The position numbers and the translations under genes are program-made. A stretch of 30,714 nt of DNA, from the NCBI GenBank assembly GCA_050955065.1, contig JBPBQT010000047.1, positions 1 to 30,714 of the forward strand, given 5' to 3'. Origin of the DNA: Robbsia sp050955065. GTDB taxonomy: Bacteria > Pseudomonadota > Gammaproteobacteria > Burkholderiales > Burkholderiaceae. Positions 1 to 7,927 of the stretch are shown here, piece after piece. The notes beneath the pieces are model-generated. The model had not been told where the DNA came from, did not search any database, and saw only the letters and a list, made by a program, of their open reading frames with translations. Position 1 is the first letter of the stretch, and each line of letters opens with the position of its first letter.

Positions 1-292
1 CCACGCCGAGGCGCGCGATCTGGTGCGGGCTGCTTTTCGAGATATCGGTGGTGCGGAAACGTATCGCGCCCTCGCTGGCGCGCAGCTGCCCGGTCAGCAT
101 CTTGAAAAAGGTGCTCTTCCCCGCGCCGTTCGGGCCGATCAGGCAGCGCAATTCGACTTCGTGCAGCCGGAAGTCCACCGCGCGCACCGCGGTGACGCCG
201 CCGAAGCGCATCGTGACGCCCTTCGCCTCCAGCAGCGGCGCGCCCTGCGCTTGAGCCTTGCGTGCGTGTGCAGTGTTATCGAGCGCGTTCAT
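1..292 (-). CDS. Urea/amide-type (LivG/UrtD-like) ABC transporter ATP-binding protein, partial
   Basis: Only the first 97 or so residues lie in the window; the gene continues past base 1. It would power import by the adjacent permeases on the cytoplasmic face of the membrane. The Walker A motif GPNGAGKST is at about residues 53-61. The stretch before it (MRFGGVTAVRAVDF) is typical of the LivG/UrtD branch of hydrophobic-amino-acid and urea transporters. The ATG at 292-290 overlaps the TGA of the preceding permease gene as ATGA, which fixes the start and implies translational coupling. The first 20 residues form a short polar leader before the ABC domain. Walker B and the signature motif are outside the window, so completeness cannot be judged. 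By gene order and resemblance it is UrtD-like, but a branched-chain amino-acid LivG role is not excluded. Confidence 0.88.
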   Translation of the reverse strand, partial: MNALDNTAHARKAQAQGAPLLEAKGVTMRFGGVTAVRAVDFRLHEVELRCLIGPNGAGKSTFFKMLTGQLRASEGAIRFRTTDISKSSPHQIARLGV

Positions 293-1380
293 GAGCGTGA
301 CTCCTGCTTGGCGGACGCGGCCGGATGACCTGCCGCCGCGCCAGTGCCCGGGACGCCCGGGGCACCTGGCGCGTTCGGCAAACGCGGCGCCGGCACCAGC
401 CGCCCCAGCAGCGCGCGCACCACCGGCACCACGCCCTGCGGCACCAGCAGCACGAAGGCCACCAGCACGATGCCGAGCCCGAGGCTCGGATCGATCGTGT
501 GCTGGGTGCCCGCGAGGTTGATCAGATACTGGATCGCGACCGCGCCGAGGATCGGCCCGATCAGCGTGCCGAGCCCGCCGATCAGCACCGAGATGATGAC
601 CTGCGCGGACATCGTGAGCGCGAACACGGTCGGACTGATGAAACCGCCCCAGGTCGCGAAGACGCTGCCCGCCGCGCCCGCGATGCCCGCGCCGATGACG
701 AAGGCGAGCAGCTTGTAGAGGCGGGGGTCGTACCCCATCAGCATCGCCCGCGTCTCGTTTTCGCGGATCGCCACGACCACCCGGCCGAAACGCGAGGCCA
801 GCAGCCATTTCAGCAGAACGTAGGCGACGATCAGGCCGCCCATCGTCACGTACCAGATGCCCGTCTGATCGAGCGGCTCGTCCGGCTTGCCGGGCGGCGC
901 GAACGGCGGAATCGCCGGGATGCCGTTGAAGCCACCGAGCGGCGTCGCGCCGATATGGTATTGGCCGCCGGAGGTCGAGTTCATCAGTTCGAACAGGATC
1001 ACCGATACCGTCAGCGTGATCACGCCGATATACGCGTCGCTGATCCGGCCGTAGAACATGAAGTAGCCGAGCAGGGCCGCGAACAGCATCGGCACGACGA
1101 TCGCCAGCAATGCCGCGGCGAGCGTGTTCTCCAGATTCAGCGCGGCCACCGCGTACGTATAGCCGCCGATGCCGAGGAATGCCGCCTGACCGAAGGACAG
1201 GATACCGGCGAAGCCCCAGACGAAGCCCTGGCTGAGCCCGTAGATGGCCATCGCCGCGTAGAGCGTGGCCTGCATCACGCCGAATTCGCTGATGAGCCGG
1301 GGCAAGGCGAACATCACCAGCAGACACGCGATGACGACGGCGACGCCGCCAGGGCGGAAAGACGAGCGGAGCGGTGTCAT
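289..1380 (-). CDS. Urea/amide/branched-chain amino acid ABC transporter permease (LivM/UrtC-like)
   Basis: This is a 363-residue inner-membrane permease with many hydrophobic segments. The cytoplasmic coupling region (SRFGRVVVAIRENETRAM, followed by LMGYDPRLYKLLAFV) is characteristic of LivM/UrtC proteins. An early GFAGILSFGQAAFLGIGGY segment is the usual family hallmark. The ATG at 1380-1378 overlaps the stop of the LivH-like gene by four bases (ATGA). The reading frame is open further upstream, but that part is an Arg/His-rich shadow of the LivH-like gene. The C-terminal tail after about residue 330 is rich in Pro, Ala and Gly and is probably not membrane-embedded. It pairs with the next permease to form the transmembrane pore. 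Substrate is inferred from neighbours: urea, a short amide or an amino acid. Confidence 0.9.
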   Translation of the reverse strand: MTPLRSSFRPGGVAVVIACLLVMFALPRLISEFGVMQATLYAAMAIYGLSQGFVWGFAGILSFGQAAFLGIGGYTYAVAALNLENTLAAALLAIVVPMLFAALLGYFMFYGRISDAYIGVITLTVSVILFELMNSTSGGQYHIGATPLGGFNGIPAIPPFAPPGKPDEPLDQTGIWYVTMGGLIVAYVLLKWLLASRFGRVVVAIRENETRAMLMGYDPRLYKLLAFVIGAGIAGAAGSVFATWGGFISPTVFALTMSAQVIISVLIGGLGTLIGPILGAVAIQYLINLAGTQHTIDPSLGLGIVLVAFVLLVPQGVVPVVRALLGRLVPAPRLPNAPGAPGVPGTGAAAGHPAASAKQESRS

Positions 1381-2249
1381 GAGCTGCGTCTCAGAAAACG
1401 GCCGGTGATGCCTTGCGGCAGGATGCGGATCAGGATGATGGCCGAGACCAGCAGCGCGATGTCGCCGATGACGGGCGTCGACAGAAACGACGCGATCTCG
1501 TTGATGAAGCCGAACAGCCCCGCCGCGAGCCCGGTGCCGGCGATGATGGCCGGGCCGCCGCCGAGCACGGTGATGAAGGCTTTCGCGACATAGGCGCCGC
1601 CCATGCCCGGCGAGACGCCGGAAATCGGCGCGAGCACGCCGCCGGCCAGCCCCGCGAGCGCGGCGCCGAGCGAGAACGTGGCCATGTAGACGGTGGCCGG
1701 GCGCACGCCCAGCGACGCCGCCATCGCCGGATTCTGCATCGTCGCGCGCAGCACGAGGCCGAAACGCGTCTTGCGTAGCAATACCCACAGCGCGCACAGC
1801 ACCACGACGCCGACGGCGACGATCACGAGACTGTAGGCGCTGAGGTGGTACTGGCCGATCGAGAAGCTGCCCACGGGCATGTGCACCGACTTCACCACGT
1901 TGCCGAAGATCGATGTGATGAGACCGATCAGCCCGAGGCTAATGCCCCAGGTGGCCAGCATCGTGTCCATCATGCGGCCATACAGGAAGCGGATGATCGT
2001 GCGCTCCAGCACGAGACCGACCAGACCGACCACGAGCGGCGGCAGCACCAGCATCGCCACCCAGATGTTCACCCCCGCCGAACTCGCGACCACGGCCGTA
2101 TAGGCGCCCAGCATCATGAACTCGCCATGCGCCAGGTTGATGATGCGCATCATCCCGTAGATGACGCCCAGGCCGATGGTGATCAGCGCGAGCGTGGCCA
2201 CCCCGGTCAGTACGTTGAAGGCCAGCAGGCCGGTCAGATCGAGACTCAT
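1377..2249 (-). CDS. Urea/amide/branched-chain amino acid ABC transporter permease (LivH/UrtB-like)
   Basis: This is a 290-residue integral membrane protein of the LivH/UrtB family. The N-terminus contains the typical YGMMRIINLAHGEFMMLGAY segment, and the C-terminal half has the GLAGGVLAPISGVSPGMG and FITVLGGGPAIIAGT stretches seen in this family. It should form the pore together with the LivM/UrtC-like product. The ATG at 2249-2247 lies 13 bases after the stop of the binding-protein gene, and its own stop overlaps the next start. The upstream sequence has only a weak Shine-Dalgarno element, so translation may depend on coupling. The gene order (binding protein, LivH, LivM, LivG) is the standard one for urea, amide and branched-chain amino acid importers. 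Confidence 0.9.
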   Translation of the reverse strand: MSLDLTGLLAFNVLTGVATLALITIGLGVIYGMMRIINLAHGEFMMLGAYTAVVASSAGVNIWVAMLVLPPLVVGLVGLVLERTIIRFLYGRMMDTMLATWGISLGLIGLITSIFGNVVKSVHMPVGSFSIGQYHLSAYSLVIVAVGVVVLCALWVLLRKTRFGLVLRATMQNPAMAASLGVRPATVYMATFSLGAALAGLAGGVLAPISGVSPGMGGAYVAKAFITVLGGGPAIIAGTGLAAGLFGFINEIASFLSTPVIGDIALLVSAIILIRILPQGITGRFLRRSS

Positions 2250-2262
2250 CGCGCGCTGCCGG

Positions 2263-3507
2263 TCAGATGGACGGAGTGAACTGCTTGTTGGTACGCGGTG
2301 CCTTGATCAGATTGCAGGCGCCTCCGGTATCCGACGGCATCTGGTTCGGGAAGGTCTGCAGGATGTCCCAGACCTTGTTCTTCGGCGTCGCGAGATAGGT
2401 ATTGCGGATGGTCGCATGCGTTTCCGGGTCCATCTTCACGTGACCGCTCGGCCCGTCGATGGCGATGCCCGATTCGAGCGCCGTGATCACCTTGTCCTGC
2501 GCAACCGAACCGGCCTTCTTCACACCCTCGGCCCAGAGCATGATGCCCTCGTATGTTGCCGAATCGAGTTCGCCGAGGTCGGTCAGATCAGCGCCGTACT
2601 TCGCCTGCATGCCTTTGACGAACGCGGCCGCTGCGGGTGTGGACAGGTTGTTGTAGAAGCCGAAGCACGTGACGATGCCGTCGGTGGTGGCGGCGTCCAT
2701 CGTCGTGAGTTCGTCGCCGAGACCGAAGACGGTCGAACCCACCGGGATTTTCGATTTCATGCCGGCCGCCGCCCACTGACGGTAGAAGCCGGAATGGTTC
2801 GCGCCAACCAGCGCCGACAGCACGACATCCGGCTTGGCGGCCTGGATGCGGCTGATCGTCGAGGAAAAATCGGTGACGTCGAGGGGGAAGAAATCCGTGC
2901 CGATCACCGAACCGCCGCCCGCCTTCACGAACTTGGTCATCCAGCTCGCGGTGATGTGACCGTAGTTGTAATCGGCCGCCACGATGTAGATCTTCTTGCC
3001 CCAGTGCTTCAATGCGTGATCGACGACATGGTCGACCGTTTGCGCCGGCGTGGTGCCGGTGCAGAAGACATTGCGGTCGCACACCCCGCCCTCGTACTGC
3101 GTGTTGTAGAAATACAGCGTCTTGCTGCGGTCGAAAATCGGGCGGATCGCCTCGCGCGAGGCGGACGTGATGCCGCCCTGGATGACGTCGACCTTCTGCT
3201 GAAACACCAGTTGCTGCGCATATTGCGTGTACAGCTGGATGTTGCTCTGCGTGTCGTACGCGATCAACTGGATCTGCCGGCCCAGCAGGCCGCCCGCGGC
3301 ATTGAGCTGGTTCACGGCGAACTCGGTCGTCTGAATCATCCGCCGGCCTTCCAGGCCGAGCGGGCCGGTGCCGTCGAGCAGGCTGCCGAGCTTGATCGGC
3401 TCCGCCGCGAACGCGCCCTTCATCAGATACGGGCCGGCCAGGGCCCCCATCGCCGCTGCCGCACCGAACTTCAACGCTTTACGGCGTGATCCCCATTCCC
3501 TTGTCAT
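2263..3507 (-). CDS. ABC transporter substrate-binding protein, UrtA/AmiC/FmdD-like (urea or short-chain amide)
   Basis: This 414-residue protein is exported to the periplasm to capture the substrate of the importer. The N-terminus has a twin-arginine pattern (SRRKALKFG) followed by an Ala/Gly-rich hydrophobic stretch ending at AFA-AEP, so Tat export is likely. The body resembles the periplasmic binding family of UrtA and amide-binding AmiC. Examples are GSLLDGTGPLGLEGRRM near the mature N-terminus, GGITSASREAIRPIFDRS, and YFYNTQYEGGVC followed by FCTGTTPAQT. The ATG is preceded by GGGAG at good spacing. The gene follows the HAD phosphatase by 132 bases, a gap holding a possible promoter of its own. 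The ligand is inferred to be urea, a small amide or an N-carbamoyl compound, given the amidohydrolase upstream. A branched-chain amino-acid ligand is less likely but possible. Confidence 0.9.
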   Translation of the reverse strand: MTREWGSRRKALKFGAAAAMGALAGPYLMKGAFAAEPIKLGSLLDGTGPLGLEGRRMIQTTEFAVNQLNAAGGLLGRQIQLIAYDTQSNIQLYTQYAQQLVFQQKVDVIQGGITSASREAIRPIFDRSKTLYFYNTQYEGGVCDRNVFCTGTTPAQTVDHVVDHALKHWGKKIYIVAADYNYGHITASWMTKFVKAGGGSVIGTDFFPLDVTDFSSTISRIQAAKPDVVLSALVGANHSGFYRQWAAAGMKSKIPVGSTVFGLGDELTTMDAATTDGIVTCFGFYNNLSTPAAAAFVKGMQAKYGADLTDLGELDSATYEGIMLWAEGVKKAGSVAQDKVITALESGIAIDGPSGHVKMDPETHATIRNTYLATPKNKVWDILQTFPNQMPSDTGGACNLIKAPRTNKQFTPSI

Positions 3508-3531
3508 CGATTCGCTCCCGGCGGATGTGTG

Positions 3532-3559
3532 ATTTGACCGATTCAGTGTAGTGTTTCAA
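3532..3559 (-). promoter_or_regulatory. Possible sigma70-like promoter of the ABC importer genes
   Basis: Read on the minus strand, TTGAAA (3559-3554) and TCAAAT (3537-3532) are separated by 16 bases, in an unusually AT-rich stretch just before the binding-protein ATG. The -35 element is good and the -10 only fair. The same gap has a near-repeat, ATATCTA then ATATCCA (about 3574-3588). A promoter here would let the transporter be transcribed separately from the enzymes upstream. Confidence 0.35.
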
Positions 3560-3639
3560 AAATGGACGAGGGAAATATCTAATATCCAACACAAACAACA
3601 TTTTCGGAATCCGCCTGTCTGCCGGTACCGGCGCATGCC

Positions 3640-4290
3640 TCACCAGGCCAGGATCGGCCAGCCGGCGGCGCGCGCATGGGCGGCAAGCACCGGATCGGCG
3701 TTCACCGCGTGGGGATGGTCGACGCGCGTCAACAGCGGCAGATCGTTGCGCGAATCCGAATAGAAGCTGGCGTCGGCGAGACTTTCGTTCTCGGCCCGCA
3801 GCCACGCATCCAGGCGCGTGACCTTGCCCTCGCGGTACGTCAGCGTGCCTCGCGTGTGCCCCGTGAACACCCCGTCGGCAACGTCGAGGTCGATCGCCAG
3901 GACATCGTCGATGCCGAGCCGGCGCGCGATCGGCCGCACCAGGTGCGCGCCCGACGCCGAAATCACGAGCGCACGCTCGCCGCGCGCGCGGTGCGCCGCC
4001 ACCGTGCGGCGCGCCCCGGGATAGATGCGCGGCACGATCACGGCGTCGACGAAGCGTTCGATGGCCGCCTCGACGTCCGCGACGCCCCGCCCCTTGAGCG
4101 GCGCCAGGCTGAAGCGCATGTAATCCTCCATGGCGAGCCGGCCTTCCCCGTACGCGGCCATCAACGCATCGTTCTCGCGCATGAAGACCGCGCGCGGCGC
4201 CCACGCCATCGCGCACATCCGTTCGCTCCACAGGCTTGCGCAGTCTCCCTGGATCAGCGTTTCATCGAGATCGAAAATCGCCAGCGTCAT
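3640..4290 (-). CDS. HAD-superfamily (SerB-like, subfamily IB) phosphatase
   Basis: This is a 216-residue soluble phosphohydrolase. HAD motif I is DLDET at residues 7-11 (nucleophile D7, acid/base D9). Motif II is the Ser of ISASG (S111), motif III the Lys of EGKVTRL (K156), and motif IV DSRNDLPLL (D179, D183). All catalytic positions are therefore present. The helical cap between about residues 15 and 90 fits the phosphoserine-phosphatase-like HAD-IB class. The ATG has a GAGGAT ribosome site about ten bases upstream. It lies 70 bases after the choline-kinase-like gene and before the transporter genes. It would remove phosphate from a small molecule, perhaps one phosphorylated by the two neighbouring kinases; that link is an inference. 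Phosphoserine phosphatase proper is an alternative, but the context does not suggest serine synthesis. Confidence 0.88.
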   Translation of the reverse strand: MTLAIFDLDETLIQGDCASLWSERMCAMAWAPRAVFMRENDALMAAYGEGRLAMEDYMRFSLAPLKGRGVADVEAAIERFVDAVIVPRIYPGARRTVAAHRARGERALVISASGAHLVRPIARRLGIDDVLAIDLDVADGVFTGHTRGTLTYREGKVTRLDAWLRAENESLADASFYSDSRNDLPLLTRVDHPHAVNADPVLAAHARAAGWPILAW

Positions 4291-4317
4291 CGCACAGTAT
4301 CCTCATGTCTCCGGTGC

Positions 4318-4361
4318 CGAGTCGGCTTTGAATCGGCTCCGAGTCGGCTTCGAATCGCCCT
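4318..4361. repeat. Two imperfect 22-bp tandem copies between the kinase and phosphatase genes
   Basis: The copies are 4318-4339 and 4340-4361. Both begin CGAGTCGGCTT, and both carry GAATCG after one differing base. They fill most of the 70-base gap between the choline-kinase-like stop and the HAD start. The second copy runs into the kinase stop codon. No function is evident. Confidence 0.7.
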
Positions 4362-5296
4362 CAAACCTGCCGCAGCCAGCCGTCCCAGCGCGGATCGCGC
4401 ATCAGGCTGCGGGCGCGCATATGCTTCCAGATGCCATATTTGTAGTAGTCGAAATCGATCGTCGACAACGCCCGCTGCACCATCGCCCAGGTCGACCACT
4501 TCAGATCCGCCAGCGCCTTGTACAGTGCGATGCGCGCGAGCGTCGCCGGCCGCACCGCGCCGAAATACGCTTCGACGAGTTCGTATTCGGTCGTCTCGTC
4601 GAAAAACATCTCGCCGAACCACAGCGCCAGTTCATAGTGCGGATCGTTGTTCGACGCGTACTCGAAATCGACGAGCTTGATCGCGCCCCGCGCGTCGAGC
4701 ATGAAATTGCCCGCCAGCGTGTCGTTCATGCACGGACACGCCGTCGTTCCGGCCGCCTCCAGCGCCGCGCGGGCGCCGCGGTAGCATGCCTGCAGCCACG
4801 CATGATCCTGCGGCACTCGCGCCTGCAGGGTGGCGACCTGCGCGTCGTGCTCGTCGATCATGTCGAACACCGTCTTGTCCTGCGCGAGCAGCGGTTGCTG
4901 GTGGAATGCCTTGAGCGCCTGCAGCGCATTGTGGCGGATGTCGCGCTGCAGGAAATCGCGGTTCGACGACGCGCGCCAGCCTTCCATGAAGTCGAAGATC
5001 TGCACGCCGCAATCCTCCAGGAACGCATAGACCGGCACGCCATAGCCGGTTGCGGCCGCTTTCAGACTGGCGTCCAGCGCGGTGCGGCGGTCGATGAACA
5101 TCTCGGTGCCGGCGCCCGGCACCTTGCAGAAGTACGACGTTCCCAGCCGTTCGACGTCGACGCGCCAGTTGGCGTTGGAAATGCCGCCGCCCACCGGCGC
5201 ATAGCGCAGCGGCGAGTCCTGCCAGGCGGGAATGCGCCGCGCGATCGATTCGAGCCGGCATTCGTCCTCGGTCACGCCTTCGCCCAGTGTCTTCAT
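4361..5296 (-). CDS. Choline/ethanolamine kinase-like phosphotransferase
   Basis: This is a 311-residue protein of the choline-kinase branch of the APH kinase fold. The N-lobe has GGGISNANWRV (37-46), matching the choline-kinase nucleotide loop, and a candidate ATP-binding lysine at K58 (YFCKVPG). The catalytic loop is CMNDTLAGN (189-197). It keeps the catalytic Asp (D192) and Asn (N197), but Met190 sits where family members usually have His. The metal-binding Asp is in LVDFEYA (D210). The ATG (5296-5294) overlaps the stop of the preceding kinase gene by four bases, so the two are probably co-translated. It should transfer phosphate from ATP to a hydroxyl of a small amine or amino-alcohol; the real substrate is unknown. 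Because it neighbours an amidohydrolase and not a lipid or LPS gene, a catabolic role is more likely than phosphocholine decoration. Confidence 0.85.
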   Translation of the reverse strand: MKTLGEGVTEDECRLESIARRIPAWQDSPLRYAPVGGGISNANWRVDVERLGTSYFCKVPGAGTEMFIDRRTALDASLKAAATGYGVPVYAFLEDCGVQIFDFMEGWRASSNRDFLQRDIRHNALQALKAFHQQPLLAQDKTVFDMIDEHDAQVATLQARVPQDHAWLQACYRGARAALEAAGTTACPCMNDTLAGNFMLDARGAIKLVDFEYASNNDPHYELALWFGEMFFDETTEYELVEAYFGAVRPATLARIALYKALADLKWSTWAMVQRALSTIDFDYYKYGIWKHMRARSLMRDPRWDGWLRQV

Positions 5297-6249
5297 GTCC
5301 GCTCCGGTCCAAGGTGCTGCAGCCATGCATCGAACCGGCCTTCGCTCAGGCTTTGCCGGCACCGCAGCAGCGTCCACTGCGCGAGCTTCGTGAAATCGAC
5401 CCCCGGCGCCGCGTGCACGCTCATCCAGAACGCGGAGAGCGTCCAGATCCAGTCGTCCACCAGCGCGTACAGGCGGCAGCGCGCGTAATGCGCATCGTCG
5501 CAGCGGCCCTGCCAGAGCACCACGCCGTGACGCCATTCGTTCTCGAACTGATACAACTCGTTCAAGGCGATGCCGACGTCGTACCAGGGGTCGCCCAGGC
5601 CGCCGCGGTCGAAGTCGATCAGGCGCAGCTGCCCGTGCGCGTCGATCATGACGTTGCTCGCCACGCCGTCGCCGTGCACGGGAACCGCCGGGCCCTGCGT
5701 GCGCCGCAGCGCGTCGCACGCGCGCCGCACCTGCGCGCCGATCGCGGCGGCGTCCGCGGGCAGCGCTGCCCCGTCGCGCAGACACAAGGCGCTCACGCGT
5801 TCCACGTCGACGCGCAGCGAACGTTCGAACGTGGGTTTCGGCCCCTCCTGCACCGCGCGTTTCGCATCCCATAGCGCCGTCAGACGCGACGGGGCACTCA
5901 AGTCGTCGATACGCGCCCAACGCCAGCGCGTGGTCGGCAACGCCTCGAACACCAGCACGCCACGCGCGGCGTCGGCCAGCACGACGCGCGGGCTCGCACC
6001 CGTTTCGCCGGCGCAGCGGCTCGCCTGCGCGCTCGTGTCGAAATCGACCAGTTCGCGCGCTTCTCCGCGCAGCACCTTCGCGTACAGACCCAACGCGTCG
6101 TCCCGCCCGTGAAAGCCATGCCATTCGGTCGCGAGCCGCATCGGCGACGCGACCGCTCCGGGGCCGGGCGTCCATGTCGGATCGGCTGCGATGCCGGCAT
6201 CGCGCAGCGCCGCCTGGAGAAGCGCTTCGGGGGGCGCGTCAGCGGACAT
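5293..6249 (-). CDS. Aminoglycoside phosphotransferase-fold kinase (APH family, small-molecule kinase)
   Basis: This 318-residue protein has the APH signature. The catalytic loop VHGDGVASNVMID (191-203) holds H192, D194 and N199, and the metal-binding motif is LIDFDRGGLGDPWYDVG with D212. The N-lobe is divergent, with a likely lysine in LYAKVLRGE (K58). The ATG at 6249 is preferred over a TTG 36 bases upstream. It overlaps the end of the amidohydrolase gene by 11 bases, and the next kinase gene overlaps it by four. The family covers antibiotic kinases but also homoserine, hydroxylysine and methylthioribose kinases. In this operon a metabolic kinase is much more plausible than a resistance enzyme. 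Two paralogous kinase folds in tandem are unusual; they may act on two substrates or form a heteromer. Confidence 0.86.
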   Translation of the reverse strand: MSADAPPEALLQAALRDAGIAADPTWTPGPGAVASPMRLATEWHGFHGRDDALGLYAKVLRGEARELVDFDTSAQASRCAGETGASPRVVLADAARGVLVFEALPTTRWRWARIDDLSAPSRLTALWDAKRAVQEGPKPTFERSLRVDVERVSALCLRDGAALPADAAAIGAQVRRACDALRRTQGPAVPVHGDGVASNVMIDAHGQLRLIDFDRGGLGDPWYDVGIALNELYQFENEWRHGVVLWQGRCDDAHYARCRLYALVDDWIWTLSAFWMSVHAAPGVDFTKLAQWTLLRCRQSLSEGRFDAWLQHLGPERT

Positions 6250-7537
6250 GATCGTTTCCCGCTTCGCGCGACGCCGCCTCGCCAACCCGGTGCAGGAACG
6301 CGGTCAGAAAGCGCAGGCCACGGCGCATGTCTTCGTCGGACGTGAATTCGGCCTCGTTGTGCGAAACGCCGTCGCGACTGGGAACGAACAACAGGCAACT
6401 CGGATAGGCGCGGCTCAGATTGATCGCGTCGTGTCCCGAAACGGTCTCGCTGTTCGCCATCGGCAGGCCCAGATGCAGGCCGGTGTCGAATGCGAGATCG
6501 CACAGCGCCGCATCCAGTTTTCCAGGCGTGCGGAGTTGCCGGTCCTCGACCACCACACGGGTGCCGGTCGTCCCGGCGATGCGTTCCAGCGCGGCGGCAA
6601 GGCGTTCGCCCGCTTCCTCCAGCAGCGCGACACTGCGCGAGCGCAGTTCGATCAGCAGCGTCGTGCGCGCGGGCACCACGTTCGGCGAGTTCGGATAGAT
6701 GTCGAGCCGCCCCACCGAACTGTGCATCTCCAGCCCGTGTCGGTCCGCTTCCGTGCGCACCGTCACGATCGCATGCGCGGCGGCCAGCAGCGCGTCCCGG
6801 CGCTGCGCCATCGGTGTCGGCCCCGTGTGATTCTGCTCGCCGTCGAAACGCACGCGCCACTTCGAGGCGGCCCAGGTCTCGCGCACCACGCCGATGGCGG
6901 CGCCGCAGCTCTCCAGCGTCGGCCCCTGCTCGACGTGTATCTCCGCGTAGGCGGCCACCGGTATCTCGACCGGGTGCGCGCCCGCGAACCCGATGTCGTC
7001 GAGCGCCGCGCCCAGGGTCACGCCCGCCGCGTCCTGCAAAGCCAGCGCCTGCCGCAGCGGCAACGCGCCGATGAACACGCTGCTGCCGGTCAGGCTCGGC
7101 TGGAAACGCGCGCCTTCCTCGTTGGTCCAGTTCACCACGCACAGATTGACCGCGGGCCGTACGCCGGACTCGGCGGCGTCGCGCGCCAGCGCCGCTATCG
7201 CGACAGCGGCGGCGACCACCCCATAACTGCCGTCGAACCGGCCCGCCGACGGCTGGCTGTCGAGGTGGGAACCGCACAGGACATAGGGCGCGGCCGGATC
7301 GAACGTCATCAAACCGAAGATATTGCCGACCGGATCGATGCGCACGTCGAAAGCGTGCCGTCGCAACCAGTCGCAGAACATCTCCCGCGCCCGGCCGTCG
7401 TCCGCGGACGCCGCGAGGCGATGCAGGCCGCCGCCGGGCGTGGCGCCAATCCGGCACGATTGCGCGAACAGGTCGGAGAACGCGGCGTAATCCTCGTGAC
7501 GAAGTGTGGGCAGTTCGGATGAAACGGGCATCGACAT
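6239..7537 (-). CDS. M20-family Zn-dependent amidohydrolase (N-carbamoyl-amino-acid hydrolase / allantoate amidohydrolase type)
   Basis: This 432-residue cytoplasmic enzyme would cleave a carbamoyl or acyl amide from an amino compound, releasing ammonia and CO2 or an acid. Likely metal ligands are in their usual motifs: H91 (GSHLDSQP), D102 (GRFDGSYG), E140/E141 (NWTNEEGARF), H201 (EIHVEQGP) and H393 (VSHNEAEF). The EIHVEQGP and NHTGPTPM segments (NHTGPTPM at 236-243) are hallmarks of the HyuC, allantoate amidohydrolase and beta-ureidopropionase group. The ATG at 7537 is chosen because AGGAAA lies eight bases upstream; a second ATG two codons later is possible. It is the first gene of a minus-strand cluster with two kinases, a phosphatase and an amide-type importer. 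No allantoinase or ureidoglycolate gene is seen, so ordinary purine breakdown is not supported here. Confidence 0.88.
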   Translation of the reverse strand: MSMPVSSELPTLRHEDYAAFSDLFAQSCRIGATPGGGLHRLAASADDGRAREMFCDWLRRHAFDVRIDPVGNIFGLMTFDPAAPYVLCGSHLDSQPSAGRFDGSYGVVAAAVAIAALARDAAESGVRPAVNLCVVNWTNEEGARFQPSLTGSSVFIGALPLRQALALQDAAGVTLGAALDDIGFAGAHPVEIPVAAYAEIHVEQGPTLESCGAAIGVVRETWAASKWRVRFDGEQNHTGPTPMAQRRDALLAAAHAIVTVRTEADRHGLEMHSSVGRLDIYPNSPNVVPARTTLLIELRSRSVALLEEAGERLAAALERIAGTTGTRVVVEDRQLRTPGKLDAALCDLAFDTGLHLGLPMANSETVSGHDAINLSRAYPSCLLFVPSRDGVSHNEAEFTSDEDMRRGLRFLTAFLHRVGEAASREAGNDHVR

Positions 7538-7927
7538 CCTGGATTTTCCTGGCGCGGCGGCACGCGCGGGCCGCGCCGCCGCGCAAGTCCTGCGGCACGA
7601 GGGGAATGTGGGATTGTGGTATTGCAAACAGCGCATCCCGTCACGCTGTCGAGAGACGACGGCCCTCATTACAAAATCTCAAAATATCGACGTCAAGTGG
7701 TTTGTGTTTGAAATGTTGATTTTGTTGCGGTCACGGTGCCGGTCGCAACTTCTGGCACAATAACGTACGGCGCGATCCGGCGTTTCGCGCCGAGCACGGC
7801 GCCGCACGTGCGGTTAGACTGGTGAAAGGATCCGGCAAGAAAAAAGACATCCCCATCATGACGCGCGGCAAAGCCGGCTTTCCCGCCCACTGCGCCGATC
7901 GACACACCTGTACAGGAACGGTAAGCC
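7538..7927. other. Divergent intergenic region between the amidohydrolase operon and the hemerythrin gene
   Basis: This 390-base gap holds no convincing gene. It carries the minus-strand promoter described separately and an AT-rich block (about 7668-7730) that stands out from its surroundings. I found no good plus-strand sigma70 promoter for the hemerythrin gene. A TGGCAC at about 7753-7758 lacks the TTGC partner of a sigma54 site. Confidence 0.6.
7668..7696 (-). promoter_or_regulatory. Sigma70-like promoter of the amidohydrolase/kinase operon
   Basis: On the minus strand, TTGACG (7696-7691) and TGTAAT (7673-7668) are separated by exactly 17 bases. Both hexamers differ from consensus by one base. 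The element lies about 130 bases upstream of the amidohydrolase ATG, in the only AT-rich part of the gap. The long leader leaves room for regulation, but no clear operator is seen. Confidence 0.6.

Noticed and set aside
2161..3489. Long plus-strand open frame opposite the binding-protein gene
   Set aside because: It is an Arg/His/Asp-rich shadow typical of high-GC DNA. The minus-strand protein has a clear family, signal peptide and ribosome site.
5293..6249. Aminoglycoside resistance gene
   Set aside because: The APH fold is shared with many metabolic kinases and the operon context is catabolic. No mobile element or resistance neighbour is present.
7753..7768. Possible sigma54 promoter (TGGCAC) upstream of the hemerythrin gene
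   Set aside because: The required TTGC element at the proper spacing is missing.
7907..7916. Palindrome CCTGTACAGG before the hemerythrin gene
   Set aside because: It has no loop to form a hairpin and overlaps the ribosome site. It is short enough to be chance.
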